Of a stretch of DNA of 64,000 bases, positions 35,278 to 44,565 are shown in pieces (the first letter of the stretch is position 1; every line of letters starts with the position of its first letter). Made by a program: the position numbers and the translations under genes. The notes below the pieces were generated by a model, which had not been told where the DNA came from, ran no database searches, and saw only the letters and a program-made list of their open reading frames with translations. This DNA is from Desulfitobacterium sp038181555 (GTDB taxonomy: Bacteria > Bacillota > Desulfitobacteriia > Desulfitobacteriales > Desulfitobacteriaceae): assembly GCF_038181555.1 (NCBI RefSeq), contig NZ_JBBWUA010000002.1:186001-250000 (forward strand). The letters are read 5' to 3'.

Positions 35278-38200
35278 TCAACTGAGTGGCATCAGACTGG
35301 GTAAAAAGGACATCAGTACATGAACCCAGGCCGAGGCCGTGTCTAAGCTTGTAAAGCAAGGGATACCTTGCTCAACCGCTGTGCGGCGAATCGCAAAGCC
35401 ATCGCTGGCTTGTTTCTTATTATGAGTCGTAGTATTGAGTACGCATTGAATCACACCTTGGCGGATGGCATCAGTGATTTCCGTCGACCCCTGATGAAGC
35501 TTCTCCACCGGGATTACTTCAATCCCCTCCTCACGAAGGGCTTTGGCTGTTCCTTCTGTAGCCAATATCCGAAATCCTAAGTCCACAAACTTCTTAACCA
35601 ATGATAGCCCTTCTTGCTTATCACGGTCCGCTAAGGTAACCAACAAGCTACCATGAGCAGACATATTGAATCCTCCCGCTAAAAGGGCTTTGTAGAGAGC
35701 CTTTTCATAAGTTCGGTCTACCCCCATTACCTCGCCGGTAGATTTCATCTCCGGCCCTAGGGAGGGCTCCACCTGATGAAGCTTGGAGAAGGAAAAGACA
35801 GGGACCTTGACTGCTACGCGCTCCGGTACCGTCCACAGACCCAGTGGTAGGTTTAATTCCAACAAGGATTTCCCCAAAATAACTTCTGTGGCGTAATCCA
35901 CAATGGACAATCCGGTGACCTTGCTGATAAATGGCACCGTACGACTGGAGCGTGGATTCACTTCAATCACATAGACCTCACCCTGGTGTATGACATATTG
36001 AATATTTAAGAGGCCCAACACATTGAGTGCCCGCGCGATCTCTGTGGTGAGTATTGTAATTCGTTCTTTTAGCGGCTCGGGCAAGGTCAAAGGGGGATAG
36101 ACCGCGATGGAGTCCCCGGAGTGCACGCCCGCCCTTTCCAGATGCTCCATAATTCCCGGAATACTCACATTTTCTCCATCGGAGATCGCATCCACTTCCA
36201 CTTCCGTTCCCACTAAATATTGATCCATCCAGAGCTCTTGACCCGGGAAATCGGCCATGGCTCGGTTGACTACGTTTTCCAGTTCGGCAGGGTCATAGAC
36301 AATTTCCATGGCACGGCCACCTAGGACAAAAGAAGGGCGAATCATCAGCGGGTAGCCAATTTGCAGCGCTACAGCACGAGCTTCTTCCAGAGATGACGCT
36401 TGACCCCCCTTGGGCCGTTTGGCGCCGATGGCGTTGAGAACCACATCGAAGAGACCCCGCTCTTCTGCCCGGTCGATATCCTCAATGCTGGTGCCGAGGA
36501 TTTTATAGCCCCGCTCCGCTAGGGGCTTGGCTAGACCGATGGCTGTTTGCCCCCCGAATTGGACGATGACCCCTTCCGGCTGTTCTAGGTCCAAAACCGC
36601 CGAGACGTCTTCGAGGGTTAAGGGCTCAAAATAGAGCCTGTCTGCCGTATCAAAGTCCGTGGATACGGTCTCCGGGTTGTTATTGATGATAATCGTCTCC
36701 ACCCCAGCTTTCTTGAGGGCCAATACGGAGTGGACCGAGCAATAATCGAATTCGATCCCTTGTCCGATCCGAATCGGTCCGGACCCTAAAACAACCACTT
36801 TACGTTTAGGGGAGGGGATTCCCTCATTTTCTTGATCATAACTGGAGTAGAAATAAGGGGTGAGGGCTTCAAATTCTCCGGCACAGGTATCGACCATTTT
36901 GAAAACAGGACGAATTCCTTTGTTCTCACGATAGTCATAAAGTTCTTTTTCTGTGGTCTCCCATAAACGAGCAATTTCTCGATCGGCAAAGCCCATTCTT
37001 TTCGCTTTTAACAAAAGATCATCTTGCCAAGTCGTAGTCTGGAGCTCATTGCTCAACTTGACGATGCGCCGGATAGCCAGCAGAAAGTAAGGATTCCAGC
37101 GGCTAGCTTTTTGAATCCGCTCTAGGCTAAAGCCTCGTCTGAAGCCTTCCGCCAGGATAAAAAGCAGCTGGTCATCAGGCTTTTGGCAGCGTTTAATAAT
37201 TTCTTCATCAGAAAGGTCTCCCAACTCGGGTAGGAGCAGTCCATAAGCTTTTATTTCTAAGGAACGTACAGCTTTCTGCAATGCCGTCTCCAGATTCCTG
37301 CCTAAGCCCATCACTTCCCCCGTAGCCTTCATCTGAGTACCTAAGCGACGATCTGCATCTGAGAATTTATCGAAGGGCCAGCGGGGAATTTTAACCACCA
37401 CATAATCTAGGGCCGGTTCGAAACAGGCTGAAGTTTTTCCGGTTACAGCATTGGTCAACTCCGGAAGAGTATAGCCCAAAGCAATTTTTGCAGCTACTTT
37501 AGCAATCGGGTAGCCTGTGGCTTTGGAAGCCAAAGCACTGGAACGACTCAGACGCGGGTTCACCTCGATGACCACATACTCCAAGCGTTCCGGATGCAGA
37601 GCATATTGAACATTACACCCACCCTCGATCCCCAAAGCTTCCACAATCCTGCGGGATGAGGTACGCAGGGCTTGAACCTCCCGATCGGTGAGAGTCTGGC
37701 AAGGAGCCACCACGATGCTGTCACCGGTATGAACCCCTACCGGGTCCATATTCTCCATATTACAAATGGTGATGCAATTGCCCGCACCATCCCTAAGCAC
37801 TTCGTATTCGATTTCCTTCCAACCCGCCACACTTTTTTCCACCAGAATTTGGCCAATGAGGCTGGCTTGCAGACCGCTTTTGCAGATTTCCTGCAGGGAT
37901 TCACGATCTTGGGCAATTCCGCCCCCGGTACCGCCAAGAGTATAGGCCGGTCGGACAATCACGGGATAACCAATTCCCTCAGCGAATTCTAAAGCTTCTC
38001 CCACCTCTGAAACAATCACGCTGGGCGGTACCGGTTCCCCCAGAAAATTCATCAGACTCCGGAAATGCTCCCGATCTTCAGCCTTGGTAATGCTTTCGAG
38101 AGAGGTACCCATGAGCTGCACCCCGCAGCGTTCCAGTATTCCTCGCTCCGCTAATTGGAAGGCTAAGTTCAGACCCGTTTGTCCCCCCATAGTGGGAATA

Positions 38201-38454
38201 AGACCATCGGGCCGTTCTCTTTCGATAATCCGTTCTAAAAATTCCACTGTCAGGGGCTCGATATAGACCCGGTCAGCGACCTCCCGATCCGTCATAATTG
38301 TGGCAGGATTAGAGTTGACGAGAACTACCTCAACTCCTTCTTCCCGCAAGGCACGGCAGGCTTGTGTTCCGGCATAATCAAATTCTGCAGCTTGACCAAT
38401 CACGATCGGACCTGATCCGATCACGAGCACCTTATTCCACTTCATATTTTTCAT
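35278..38454 (-). CDS. carB: carbamoyl phosphate synthase large subunit
   Basis: Makes carbamoyl phosphate from bicarbonate, ATP and ammonia delivered by CarA. The 1058 residues show the two homologous ATP-grasp halves (GSGPIVIGQAAEFDYAG near residue 13 and GSGPIRIGQGIEFDYC near 560) and a C-terminal allosteric domain from about 935 (STEITDAIRQG). Residues such as EVNPRLSRSSALASKATG and EVNPRSSRTVPFISKVTG are the metal/ATP sites. The ATG has AGGAGGA 7 nt ahead. It follows carA by 41 bp. Confidence 0.97.
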   Translation of the reverse strand: MKNMKWNKVLVIGSGPIVIGQAAEFDYAGTQACRALREEGVEVVLVNSNPATIMTDREVADRVYIEPLTVEFLERIIERERPDGLIPTMGGQTGLNLAFQLAERGILERCGVQLMGTSLESITKAEDREHFRSLMNFLGEPVPPSVIVSEVGEALEFAEGIGYPVIVRPAYTLGGTGGGIAQDRESLQEICKSGLQASLIGQILVEKSVAGWKEIEYEVLRDGAGNCITICNMENMDPVGVHTGDSIVVAPCQTLTDREVQALRTSSRRIVEALGIEGGCNVQYALHPERLEYVVIEVNPRLSRSSALASKATGYPIAKVAAKIALGYTLPELTNAVTGKTSACFEPALDYVVVKIPRWPFDKFSDADRRLGTQMKATGEVMGLGRNLETALQKAVRSLEIKAYGLLLPELGDLSDEEIIKRCQKPDDQLLFILAEGFRRGFSLERIQKASRWNPYFLLAIRRIVKLSNELQTTTWQDDLLLKAKRMGFADREIARLWETTEKELYDYRENKGIRPVFKMVDTCAGEFEALTPYFYSSYDQENEGIPSPKRKVVVLGSGPIRIGQGIEFDYCSVHSVLALKKAGVETIIINNNPETVSTDFDTADRLYFEPLTLEDVSAVLDLEQPEGVIVQFGGQTAIGLAKPLAERGYKILGTSIEDIDRAEERGLFDVVLNAIGAKRPKGGQASSLEEARAVALQIGYPLMIRPSFVLGGRAMEIVYDPAELENVVNRAMADFPGQELWMDQYLVGTEVEVDAISDGENVSIPGIMEHLERAGVHSGDSIAVYPPLTLPEPLKERITILTTEIARALNVLGLLNIQYVIHQGEVYVIEVNPRSSRTVPFISKVTGLSIVDYATEVILGKSLLELNLPLGLWTVPERVAVKVPVFSFSKLHQVEPSLGPEMKSTGEVMGVDRTYEKALYKALLAGGFNMSAHGSLLVTLADRDKQEGLSLVKKFVDLGFRILATEGTAKALREEGIEVIPVEKLHQGSTEITDAIRQGVIQCVLNTTTHNKKQASDGFAIRRTAVEQGIPCFTSLDTASAWVHVLMSFLPSLMPLS

Positions 38455-38495
38455 AACTTCTTCCTCCTAGCTAAAGTGCCGTCGAATAGGTGAGC

Positions 38496-39584
38496 TTACG
38501 CCCCAATCGCCGCAAAAAAACGTTCAAAAAGCTCCATATTCTCATCAGGACCGGGGGCACCTTCTGGATGATATTGCACAGAGAAGATGGGGTATTGAGT
38601 ATGTTCCATCCCTTCCACCGTTCCATCATTTAAATTCTTGTAAATCACTTCAAAGCCTGTGCTTGCTAAAGAGTCGGCTTCGACAGCATACCCGTGATTC
38701 TGGGCTGTCATGGTCGTTTTGCCGGTGCGCAGATCCTGAACCGGGTGGTTCCCTCCACGATGCCCAAAGGGTAATTTATAGGTTTTACCACCAGCTGCTA
38801 AGGCTAAAATTTGATGCCCTAAGCAGATTCCCATCATGGGGAGTTTGGGCAACAAGATCTGAACTGTCTTAACTAAATCGGGAAGGTCACTGGGATCTCC
38901 CGGTCCATTGCTCAAGAAAATCCCCTTGGGCGAGCTGGCTAAGATTTCTTCGGCACTGCTCCAAGCTGGAAACACGCGAATGCGCAGTCCACGCTGTTGC
39001 AAGCTGCGCAGGATATTGCGTTTGGCCCCACAGTCTAGTACCGCCACATAAGGACCACTCCCGGGGATCTCGTAGCTCTCCTGGACTGTTGCCTTGTAGA
39101 CCCAGTGCTTAGTCTTTTCCATATCCATGGGATTCTGAGGGTTTTCTTCCCAATACTTCATTCCTTGTTGGTAAGTATGGGCAAAAACTCCCGGCAAGGT
39201 GCCCTCCTTGCGAATATGCCGGGTTAAGGCCCGAGTATCGATTCCCTTCAATCCCCAAATGCGCTGAACCTTGCAGAACTCTTCTAAGGATCGATCCCCG
39301 TGCTCACTGCCTTCCCCTTGGGAAAGTTCCCGAACCACTAGCCCTCTAAGGAGGATTTTATCCGCTTCATTTTCCTCATCGTGCCAGCCATAGTTACCGA
39401 TCTGCGGATGGGTCAGAACAAGAATCTGACCTGAATAGGATAGGTCGGTGATCATCTCTTGATACCCTGACATCGAAGTATTAAAAACCACTTCCCCAGC
39501 TTGCGTCTTTTCAAAATCCTCCGGCCATGCTCCAAACCCTTCACCTTCAAACATAGTTCCATCTTGCAATACAAGAAACGCCAT
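38496..39584 (-). CDS. carA: carbamoyl phosphate synthase small subunit
   Basis: Glutaminase subunit that supplies ammonia to CarB. The 362 residues show the N-terminal FLVLQDGTMFEGEGFG, GYQEMITDLSYSGQI, and the C-terminal class I amidotransferase with nucleophile Cys in GICLGHQILALA (about 250-261) and QYHPEGAPGP near residue 335. The start at 39584 is chosen for GGAGGG ahead; a frame extension of 14 codons upstream lacks one. It follows pyrC after a 141-bp gap with no clear element. Confidence 0.97.
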   Translation of the reverse strand: MAFLVLQDGTMFEGEGFGAWPEDFEKTQAGEVVFNTSMSGYQEMITDLSYSGQILVLTHPQIGNYGWHDEENEADKILLRGLVVRELSQGEGSEHGDRSLEEFCKVQRIWGLKGIDTRALTRHIRKEGTLPGVFAHTYQQGMKYWEENPQNPMDMEKTKHWVYKATVQESYEIPGSGPYVAVLDCGAKRNILRSLQQRGLRIRVFPAWSSAEEILASSPKGIFLSNGPGDPSDLPDLVKTVQILLPKLPMMGICLGHQILALAAGGKTYKLPFGHRGGNHPVQDLRTGKTTMTAQNHGYAVEADSLASTGFEVIYKNLNDGTVEGMEHTQYPIFSVQYHPEGAPGPDENMELFERFFAAIGA

Positions 39585-39725
39585 CCTAAGCCCTCCTTCT
39601 AAGTGTGAACTGGGGACAGGTCCCATTTCACAACTCTTTACCTTTAACCGTTGTTTACCTCTTGATTCTGATTAAACTTAAAATTCGCTTCATTTCGCTT
39701 GCCATTCAATAATCTGGAGCTTTAC

Positions 39726-41030
39726 TTATCTCTCCCAAAGGCGTCCCTCAACCCATACTTTCACGGGCAACCCTTGAAGTTTTTGGCCTAAGAACGGTGT
39801 GTTCTTACCTTTTGTCGCGAGAGAGTCAGCGGTGATGGTCTCTGCGTACTCAGGATCAAAAAGCACCAAATCGGCGACTGCCCCCGGCTTTATGGACCCT
39901 CCGGTCAGCTGAAAGCGCTGAGCGGGGTTCATGCTCCAAGCTTGGATCAGTGTTTCTACTGGCAACACACCTGGGACAACTAAGTGCTGCCATACTGCCG
40001 CCAAAGCCGTCTCTAGACCTGAAATTCCAAAGGGGGCTTCATCAAATGGATTCGCCTTCTCTTCCCAAGTGTGGGGGGCGTGATCGGTGGCTAACATATC
40101 GATGGTTCCATCCAACAATCCTTCGATCAACGCTTGTCGATCCGCTTCGGTACGAAGTGGAGGATTGACTTTATAGGAAGTAGCGTAAGGAGTTTCAGCA
40201 ATGGCCTCGTCGGTAAAGATCAGGTGGTGCGGATTCACTTCAGCAGTCACATCCACCCCTCGCTTCTTCGCATCCCGTATAAGCGCCACGCTTTCCTTAG
40301 CTGAAATATGGGCTAAGTGAAGCTTTCCGCCCCCCTCTTCTGCTAAGAGAAGATCGCGGGCCACCATAACACTTTCCGAACTGCTAGGAATTCCCCGCAA
40401 GCCGAGATGAGTACTCACAAAACCCCGATGCATCACCCCATGGTGGGCGAGGCTTTCATCCTCACAATGACTGACGACTGGGCAGCGGGTTAGCTTGGCG
40501 TATTCCAGAGCCAAACGCATCATTTCTGCACTCTGAACCCCTCGTCCATCATCGGAAAAGCCTACCGCCCCAGCCGCGGCCAGTTCAACCATCTCCACAA
40601 GTTCCTTCCCGTCTTGTCCCTTAGTCATCGCGGCAATGGGATGAACCTTGGCTAAGCCAACCTTTTTTCCTTGGTTCACTACATATTCGATCAGGGCCTT
40701 TTGATCTAGTACAGGAGTTGTGTTGGGCATGGCTAAGATGGTGGTAAAGCCACCCCGGACTGCTGCCTGGGAACCGCTGGCAATATCCTCTTTATCCTCA
40801 CGGCCCGGTTCTCTGAGATGGGTATGCACATCGATAAGGCCCGGAAAAAGATACTTCCCTGTAGCGTCAATTTCCTCCCATGTCGAGGACTCTCCTAGTT
40901 TCTCCCGAACCTCTTCGGCAGTCATGCTCTTCTTAAGCTCAATAATTCTACCTTCTCCTATCAAGACATCGTAGTTTCCCGAGAAGCTTTGAGCCGGATC
41001 AACTACTTGCACATTTTTAATCCACCACAT
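39726..41030 (-). CDS. pyrC: dihydroorotase
   Basis: Zinc amidohydrolase closing carbamoyl-aspartate to dihydroorotate. The 434 residues of the long class I form show DVHTHLREPG (about 59-68), the metal-bridging segment GAVGFSDDGRGVQ, VNPHHLIFTDE, and MLATDHAPHT (about 301-310) with the catalytic Asp. The ATG lies within the end of pyrB (14-nt overlap) and follows GGAGGAGGG, so aspartate carbamoyltransferase and dihydroorotase are translationally coupled. Confidence 0.97.
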   Translation of the reverse strand: MWWIKNVQVVDPAQSFSGNYDVLIGEGRIIELKKSMTAEEVREKLGESSTWEEIDATGKYLFPGLIDVHTHLREPGREDKEDIASGSQAAVRGGFTTILAMPNTTPVLDQKALIEYVVNQGKKVGLAKVHPIAAMTKGQDGKELVEMVELAAAGAVGFSDDGRGVQSAEMMRLALEYAKLTRCPVVSHCEDESLAHHGVMHRGFVSTHLGLRGIPSSSESVMVARDLLLAEEGGGKLHLAHISAKESVALIRDAKKRGVDVTAEVNPHHLIFTDEAIAETPYATSYKVNPPLRTEADRQALIEGLLDGTIDMLATDHAPHTWEEKANPFDEAPFGISGLETALAAVWQHLVVPGVLPVETLIQAWSMNPAQRFQLTGGSIKPGAVADLVLFDPEYAETITADSLATKGKNTPFLGQKLQGLPVKVWVEGRLWER

Positions 41031-41955
41031 GATTTGTCCCTCCTCCCAATAATAGATACATAATAGCCATGCGGACGGCGACACCGTTGGTTACTTGTTC
41101 TTCAATAACCGACTGGCTGGAATTGACGATACTGCTTTCAATTTCAACCCCTCGATTCACCGGTCCGGGATGCATGATCAGGGTCTTTTTACCGGTCCGC
41201 TGGACTCGTTCGGCAGTAATTCCGTAAAGCTGTGAGTATTCCCGCAGACTTGGCAGTAGCCCTGCCTTTTGCCGCTCGAGCTGCAGCCGCAAAGCCATGA
41301 TGACATCAGCTCCAGCCAGTTCTTCATCGAGATGATAGGTTGTTTTCACACCCCAGGATTTTATTTCGGGGGTGAGCAAGGTCGGGGGGCCGACAAGCAC
41401 TACTTCTGCCCCCAAGGCTTTAAGGGCCCAAACATTGCTGCGGGCGACTCGGGAGTGCAGAATGTCTCCCACGAGAAGAATCTTCTTTCCTTCAACGCTA
41501 CCTAGATGCTCCTGCATGGTAAATAAATCGAGCAAGGCTTGGGTGGGGTGCTCATGTTGGCCATCCCCAGCGTTAATCACACCGGCTTTAAGTTCCTTAG
41601 CAAGAAAATGTGCCGCTCCCGAACTAGAGTGTCGAATGACTACAAGATCCGGCTTCATGGCTTGCAAGGTTCTCACGGTATCCAGCAAACTTTCGCCCTT
41701 ATTGACACTGCTCTGAGCCACGGCCAAGCTGGTAGTATCGGCACCGAGAATCTTGGCTGCTGTTTCAAAGGAAGTTCTGGTGCGGGTAGAGGATTCAAAA
41801 AACAAGTTATACACCGATCTCCCGCGAAAGGTTGGTAGCTTTTTTACGGTCCTTGACAAGATTTCCTTCATGGGTTTTGCTGTATTGATGATGATTTGAA
41901 TCTCACTTGGCTTAAGATCTTCCATATGCAGAATGTCTTTTCGAGTCCAGCCCAT
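41017..41955 (-). CDS. pyrB: aspartate carbamoyltransferase catalytic subunit
   Basis: Forms carbamoyl-aspartate from carbamoyl phosphate and aspartate. The 312 residues show the phosphate-binding ESSTRTRTSFE (about 54-64), HPTQALLDLF, DILHSRVARSN and MHPGPVNRGVEI. No pyrI regulatory subunit gene follows; pyrC overlaps it instead, as in Bacillus-type operons. The ATG follows GGGGAG. It is preceded by its own PyrR attenuator. Confidence 0.97.
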   Translation of the reverse strand: MGWTRKDILHMEDLKPSEIQIIINTAKPMKEILSRTVKKLPTFRGRSVYNLFFESSTRTRTSFETAAKILGADTTSLAVAQSSVNKGESLLDTVRTLQAMKPDLVVIRHSSSGAAHFLAKELKAGVINAGDGQHEHPTQALLDLFTMQEHLGSVEGKKILLVGDILHSRVARSNVWALKALGAEVVLVGPPTLLTPEIKSWGVKTTYHLDEELAGADVIMALRLQLERQKAGLLPSLREYSQLYGITAERVQRTGKKTLIMHPGPVNRGVEIESSIVNSSQSVIEEQVTNGVAVRMAIMYLLLGGGTNHVVD

Positions 41956-42082
41956 ACTTTTCTCCCCTTACAGTTCTATTATTTAATAAGCAAAAGCTTA
42001 AACTTACTGATACCTCTAAAGAAACCCGGCTTCGCCGAACCTTTAAGAGCACAACTACTGAAGGCGAAGTCGTTGGTTGCAC

Positions 42083-42110
42083 AAAAAATCCCCTTACCAA
42101 AGGTAAGAGG
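42083..42110 (-). terminator. attenuator terminator between pyrR and pyrB
   Basis: CCTCTTACC and GGTAAGGGG form a 9-bp stem (one T-G pair) with a 3-nt loop, then six T on the minus strand. Confidence 0.8.
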
Positions 42111-42129
42111 ATATAAGGATACAAGTACC

Positions 42130-42170
42130 CTGTATTCTCTACCCTTGGCTCACTCTCTGGAAAGCTCTTA
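42130..42170 (-). promoter_or_regulatory. PyrR-binding leader between pyrR and pyrB
   Basis: On the minus strand, CTTTCCAGAGAGTGAGCCAAGG (about 42143-42164) has the TCCAGAGAG-type PyrR-binding loop, ahead of a terminator. It gives pyrB and the downstream genes a second attenuation point after pyrR. Confidence 0.75.
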
Positions 42171-42215
42171 AAGGGTATCTTAAGTTAGTCGCGTTGATTT
42201 CATACCTTATGTTAA

Positions 42216-42770
42216 TTACTTTTGTTCAGAACGCTCTAGCAAAAGTACTTCATCCACTTCATCAATCTCTTGAATGCAGACTGAGACAATCTCCCGGCTC
42301 GAGGTGGGGAGGTTCTTTCCCACATAATCGGCACGGATAGGGAGTTCTCGATGACCGCGATCCACAAGGACGGCTAATTGGATTTTTTCCGCCCTTCCTA
42401 AATCCATGGTAGCATCGAGAGCGGCTCGGGCAGTTCGTCCCGTGAATAAAACATCATCTACTAAAACCACTGTCTTCCCCTCTATAGGAAAGGGCACCTC
42501 GGTTTGATGAACCACCGGCTGTATATCAATCCGACTTAGATCATCTCGATATAAGGTGATATCTAGTATCCCTAAGGGAAGTTTAACGCCTTCAAATTCT
42601 TCGATGCGTTGTCGAATTCTTTCTGCCAAGGGAACGCCGCGACGTCGGATTCCAATCAGGACGACCCCGTCTGTTCCTTTATTCTTCTCGATGATTTCGT
42701 GAGCAATCCGCGTGATTGCCCGTCGGATTCCATCCGCATCCAGAATCTTGCTCTTTGTGATCCCTTCCAA
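42216..42770 (-). CDS. pyrR: PyrR, pyrimidine operon attenuator and uracil phosphoribosyltransferase
   Basis: RNA-binding regulator that senses UMP and promotes termination in pyr leaders; it also has weak uracil phosphoribosyltransferase activity. The 184 residues show DADGIRRAITRIAHEIIEKN, and the PRPP motif TVVLVDDVLFTGRTARAALDA (about 99-119). The TTG at 42770 is chosen because GGGGG lies 7 nt ahead and the N-terminal length then fits the family; frame extension to 42800 would enter the terminator. It is the first pyr gene and is preceded by its own attenuator, so it autoregulates. Confidence 0.96.
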   Translation of the reverse strand: MEGITKSKILDADGIRRAITRIAHEIIEKNKGTDGVVLIGIRRRGVPLAERIRQRIEEFEGVKLPLGILDITLYRDDLSRIDIQPVVHQTEVPFPIEGKTVVLVDDVLFTGRTARAALDATMDLGRAEKIQLAVLVDRGHRELPIRADYVGKNLPTSSREIVSVCIQEIDEVDEVLLLERSEQK

Positions 42771-42797
42771 AGCTTTGCCCCCTTGCCTAAATACGTA

Positions 42798-42830
42798 CAA
42801 AAAAACTGCCTACTTGCGCAGCAGACAGTT
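42798..42830 (-). terminator. attenuator terminator in the pyrR leader
   Basis: On the minus strand AACTGTCTGCT and AGTAGGCAGTT pair across GCGCA, followed by seven T. Confidence 0.8.
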
Positions 42831-42844
42831 ATCCCACTTCTTTC

Positions 42845-42870
42845 TGCCTTCTGCGTCTCACAGGACCTTT
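42845..42870 (-). promoter_or_regulatory. PyrR-binding leader of pyrR
   Basis: On the minus strand, GGTCCTGTGAGACGCAGAAGG (about 42848-42868) matches the PyrR-binding loop pattern seen before pyrB and the uracil permease gene. Confidence 0.75.
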
Positions 42871-42890
42871 TTAAAGGCTATCACAATTTT

Positions 42891-42919
42891 AGTCTAACTT
42901 AGATGCCAACCATTGTCAA
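42891..42919 (-). promoter_or_regulatory. promoter of the pyr operon
   Basis: A perfect -35 TTGACA (42919-42914) and TAGACT (42896-42891) with a 17-bp spacer lie just ahead of the PyrR leader. Confidence 0.75.
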
Positions 42920-42997
42920 TCAGAATTCCCATGTATTTTTCAAAGCATATTAATCAATAATTTATTCACTTATCCAGAGGGCAGGGGCTGATAGTAA

Positions 42998-43996
42998 CTA
43001 CCTCTCTCCTTCACGAATCGCTTGTAAAGTCTTCTGAAAACGTTCCGGTGGCGAAGCACTAAACTCGAGATATTCTCCTGTCCTCGGGTGGATAAACCCT
43101 AAGCGCAGAGCATGTAACATTTGACCTTGGATAGCAAAAGGATTTTTCCTTGGTCCATACAACGGGTCTCCCAAAACCGGATGTTTAAGGTAGGCCAGAT
43201 GAACGCGAATCTGATGAGTTCTACCTGTTTCTAAGCGAGCCTGAACATAGGTAAAATCAGAAAAACGCTCCAGAACCTCATAATGAGTTATAGCTTCTTT
43301 AGAATTATGAAAAACCACCGCCATTTTTTTACGATCAGCCTGATCCCTGCCAATAGGAGCATCAATCGTTCCCGAAGGTTCGAACAACACACCATGCACA
43401 ATAGCTTGGTATTGGCGTGTCATGCTATGGGCCTTAACTTGTTCAGCCAAGCCATGGTGGGCTAAATCACTTTTTGCCACCACAAGTAACCCCGAGGTAT
43501 CCTTATCAATGCGGTGCACGATTCCCGGACGTAATACGCCATTGATGCCAGAGAGATTCTGACAGTGATAAAGCAAAGCATTGACCAAAGTCCCTGTCCA
43601 AGCCCCCGGTGCCGGGTGAACCACCATACCCTGTGGTTTATTGACAACCAGCAAATCCTCATCCTCATATACTATATCTAGAGGAATGTTTTCTGCTTCC
43701 ACCTTCAACTCTTGCGGTGGAGGAATCACGACTGTAATCTTATCTCCAGAGCGTACCTTATAATTCGATTTTTTTACGGTTCCATTGACGAGAACGTGAC
43801 CGTCCCCAATCAGACCTTGGACATAAGAGCGGCTCTTGTCGACCACTTCGGTGACACCAACATCCAGGCGGGTTCCTTCCGGTAGCTCGAGTGCCAATGC
43901 TTCACCTAGTCCGACCTGCTCCAAGTCTTCTATCCCTAAATCCGTCTCTAGATTTTCTTCATAGGTTTCTAATCCATTTAACCCTTCGCAATCCAT
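42998..43996 (-). CDS. rluD: RluA-family 23S rRNA pseudouridine synthase (RluD-like)
   Basis: Isomerises uridines in 23S rRNA. The 332 residues show an N-terminal S4 RNA-binding domain (about 40-100) and the catalytic domain with HRIDKDTSGLLVVAK (Asp nucleophile; about 163-177), GRTHQIRVHL and the early VVNKPQGMVVHPAPG. The first 35 residues are an extra acidic stretch not usual in RluD. It follows lspA by 34 bp and leads into pyrR, the standard lspA-rluD-pyrR order. Confidence 0.94.
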   Translation of the reverse strand: MDCEGLNGLETYEENLETDLGIEDLEQVGLGEALALELPEGTRLDVGVTEVVDKSRSYVQGLIGDGHVLVNGTVKKSNYKVRSGDKITVVIPPPQELKVEAENIPLDIVYEDEDLLVVNKPQGMVVHPAPGAWTGTLVNALLYHCQNLSGINGVLRPGIVHRIDKDTSGLLVVAKSDLAHHGLAEQVKAHSMTRQYQAIVHGVLFEPSGTIDAPIGRDQADRKKMAVVFHNSKEAITHYEVLERFSDFTYVQARLETGRTHQIRVHLAYLKHPVLGDPLYGPRKNPFAIQGQMLHALRLGFIHPRTGEYLEFSASPPERFQKTLQAIREGER

Positions 43997-44030
43997 ACTT
44001 GTCCCCTATTCCATTCCCTTTTCTCCAAAC

Positions 44031-44489
44031 TTACTCGGCCTTCTGTTCCTTAGTTTCATTCCGGAACATCATCAGCATCAATAGACCAACACCAACAACG
44101 ATAGCACTATCGGCGAAATTAAATACGAAAGGCCAAATCTGGAAGTCAAGATAATCCACAACCTTACCAATAAAAACCCGATCATAAAGATTACCTAAAG
44201 CGCCTCCGCCGATGAGCCCTAAGGCCAAACGAGTCACCCATTCTTCCCGTGGGAACATCTTCAATTGAGCATAGATTATTCCCGCTAAGACCACTACTGC
44301 TGTAAGAATAAACACCCAGGACTGACCCGGCAATAAACCAAAAGCTGCTCCCGGATTTAAGACATAGGTTAAATGAAAAATTTTGGGTATCACAATGACT
44401 GATTCACCGGGGACCATATTCCCTTGAATATAGACCTTCAAAACGCGGTCGAAAATCCAAATCCCCGCAATGGTTAGCCATACCAACAA
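44031..44489 (-). CDS. lspA: lipoprotein signal peptidase (signal peptidase II)
   Basis: Membrane aspartyl protease that cleaves signal peptides of prolipoproteins, such as the lipoproteins in this window. The 152 residues have four transmembrane helices and the catalytic Asp motifs ALGNLYDR (near 106) and FNFADSAI (near 125), plus NPGAAFGLL. The TTG at 44489 has GGGGAGGG 7 nt ahead and gives the usual N-terminal length; the ATG at 44522 lacks a clear site. Confidence 0.94.
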   Translation of the reverse strand: MLVWLTIAGIWIFDRVLKVYIQGNMVPGESVIVIPKIFHLTYVLNPGAAFGLLPGQSWVFILTAVVVLAGIIYAQLKMFPREEWVTRLALGLIGGGALGNLYDRVFIGKVVDYLDFQIWPFVFNFADSAIVVGVGLLMLMMFRNETKEQKAE

Positions 44490-44565
44490 TCTGTTACCCT
44501 CCCCGACTCTATATTTGCTCATCTATCTTAACATACGAAGGCGGGGGCGGGCAATGCTGTACCTA

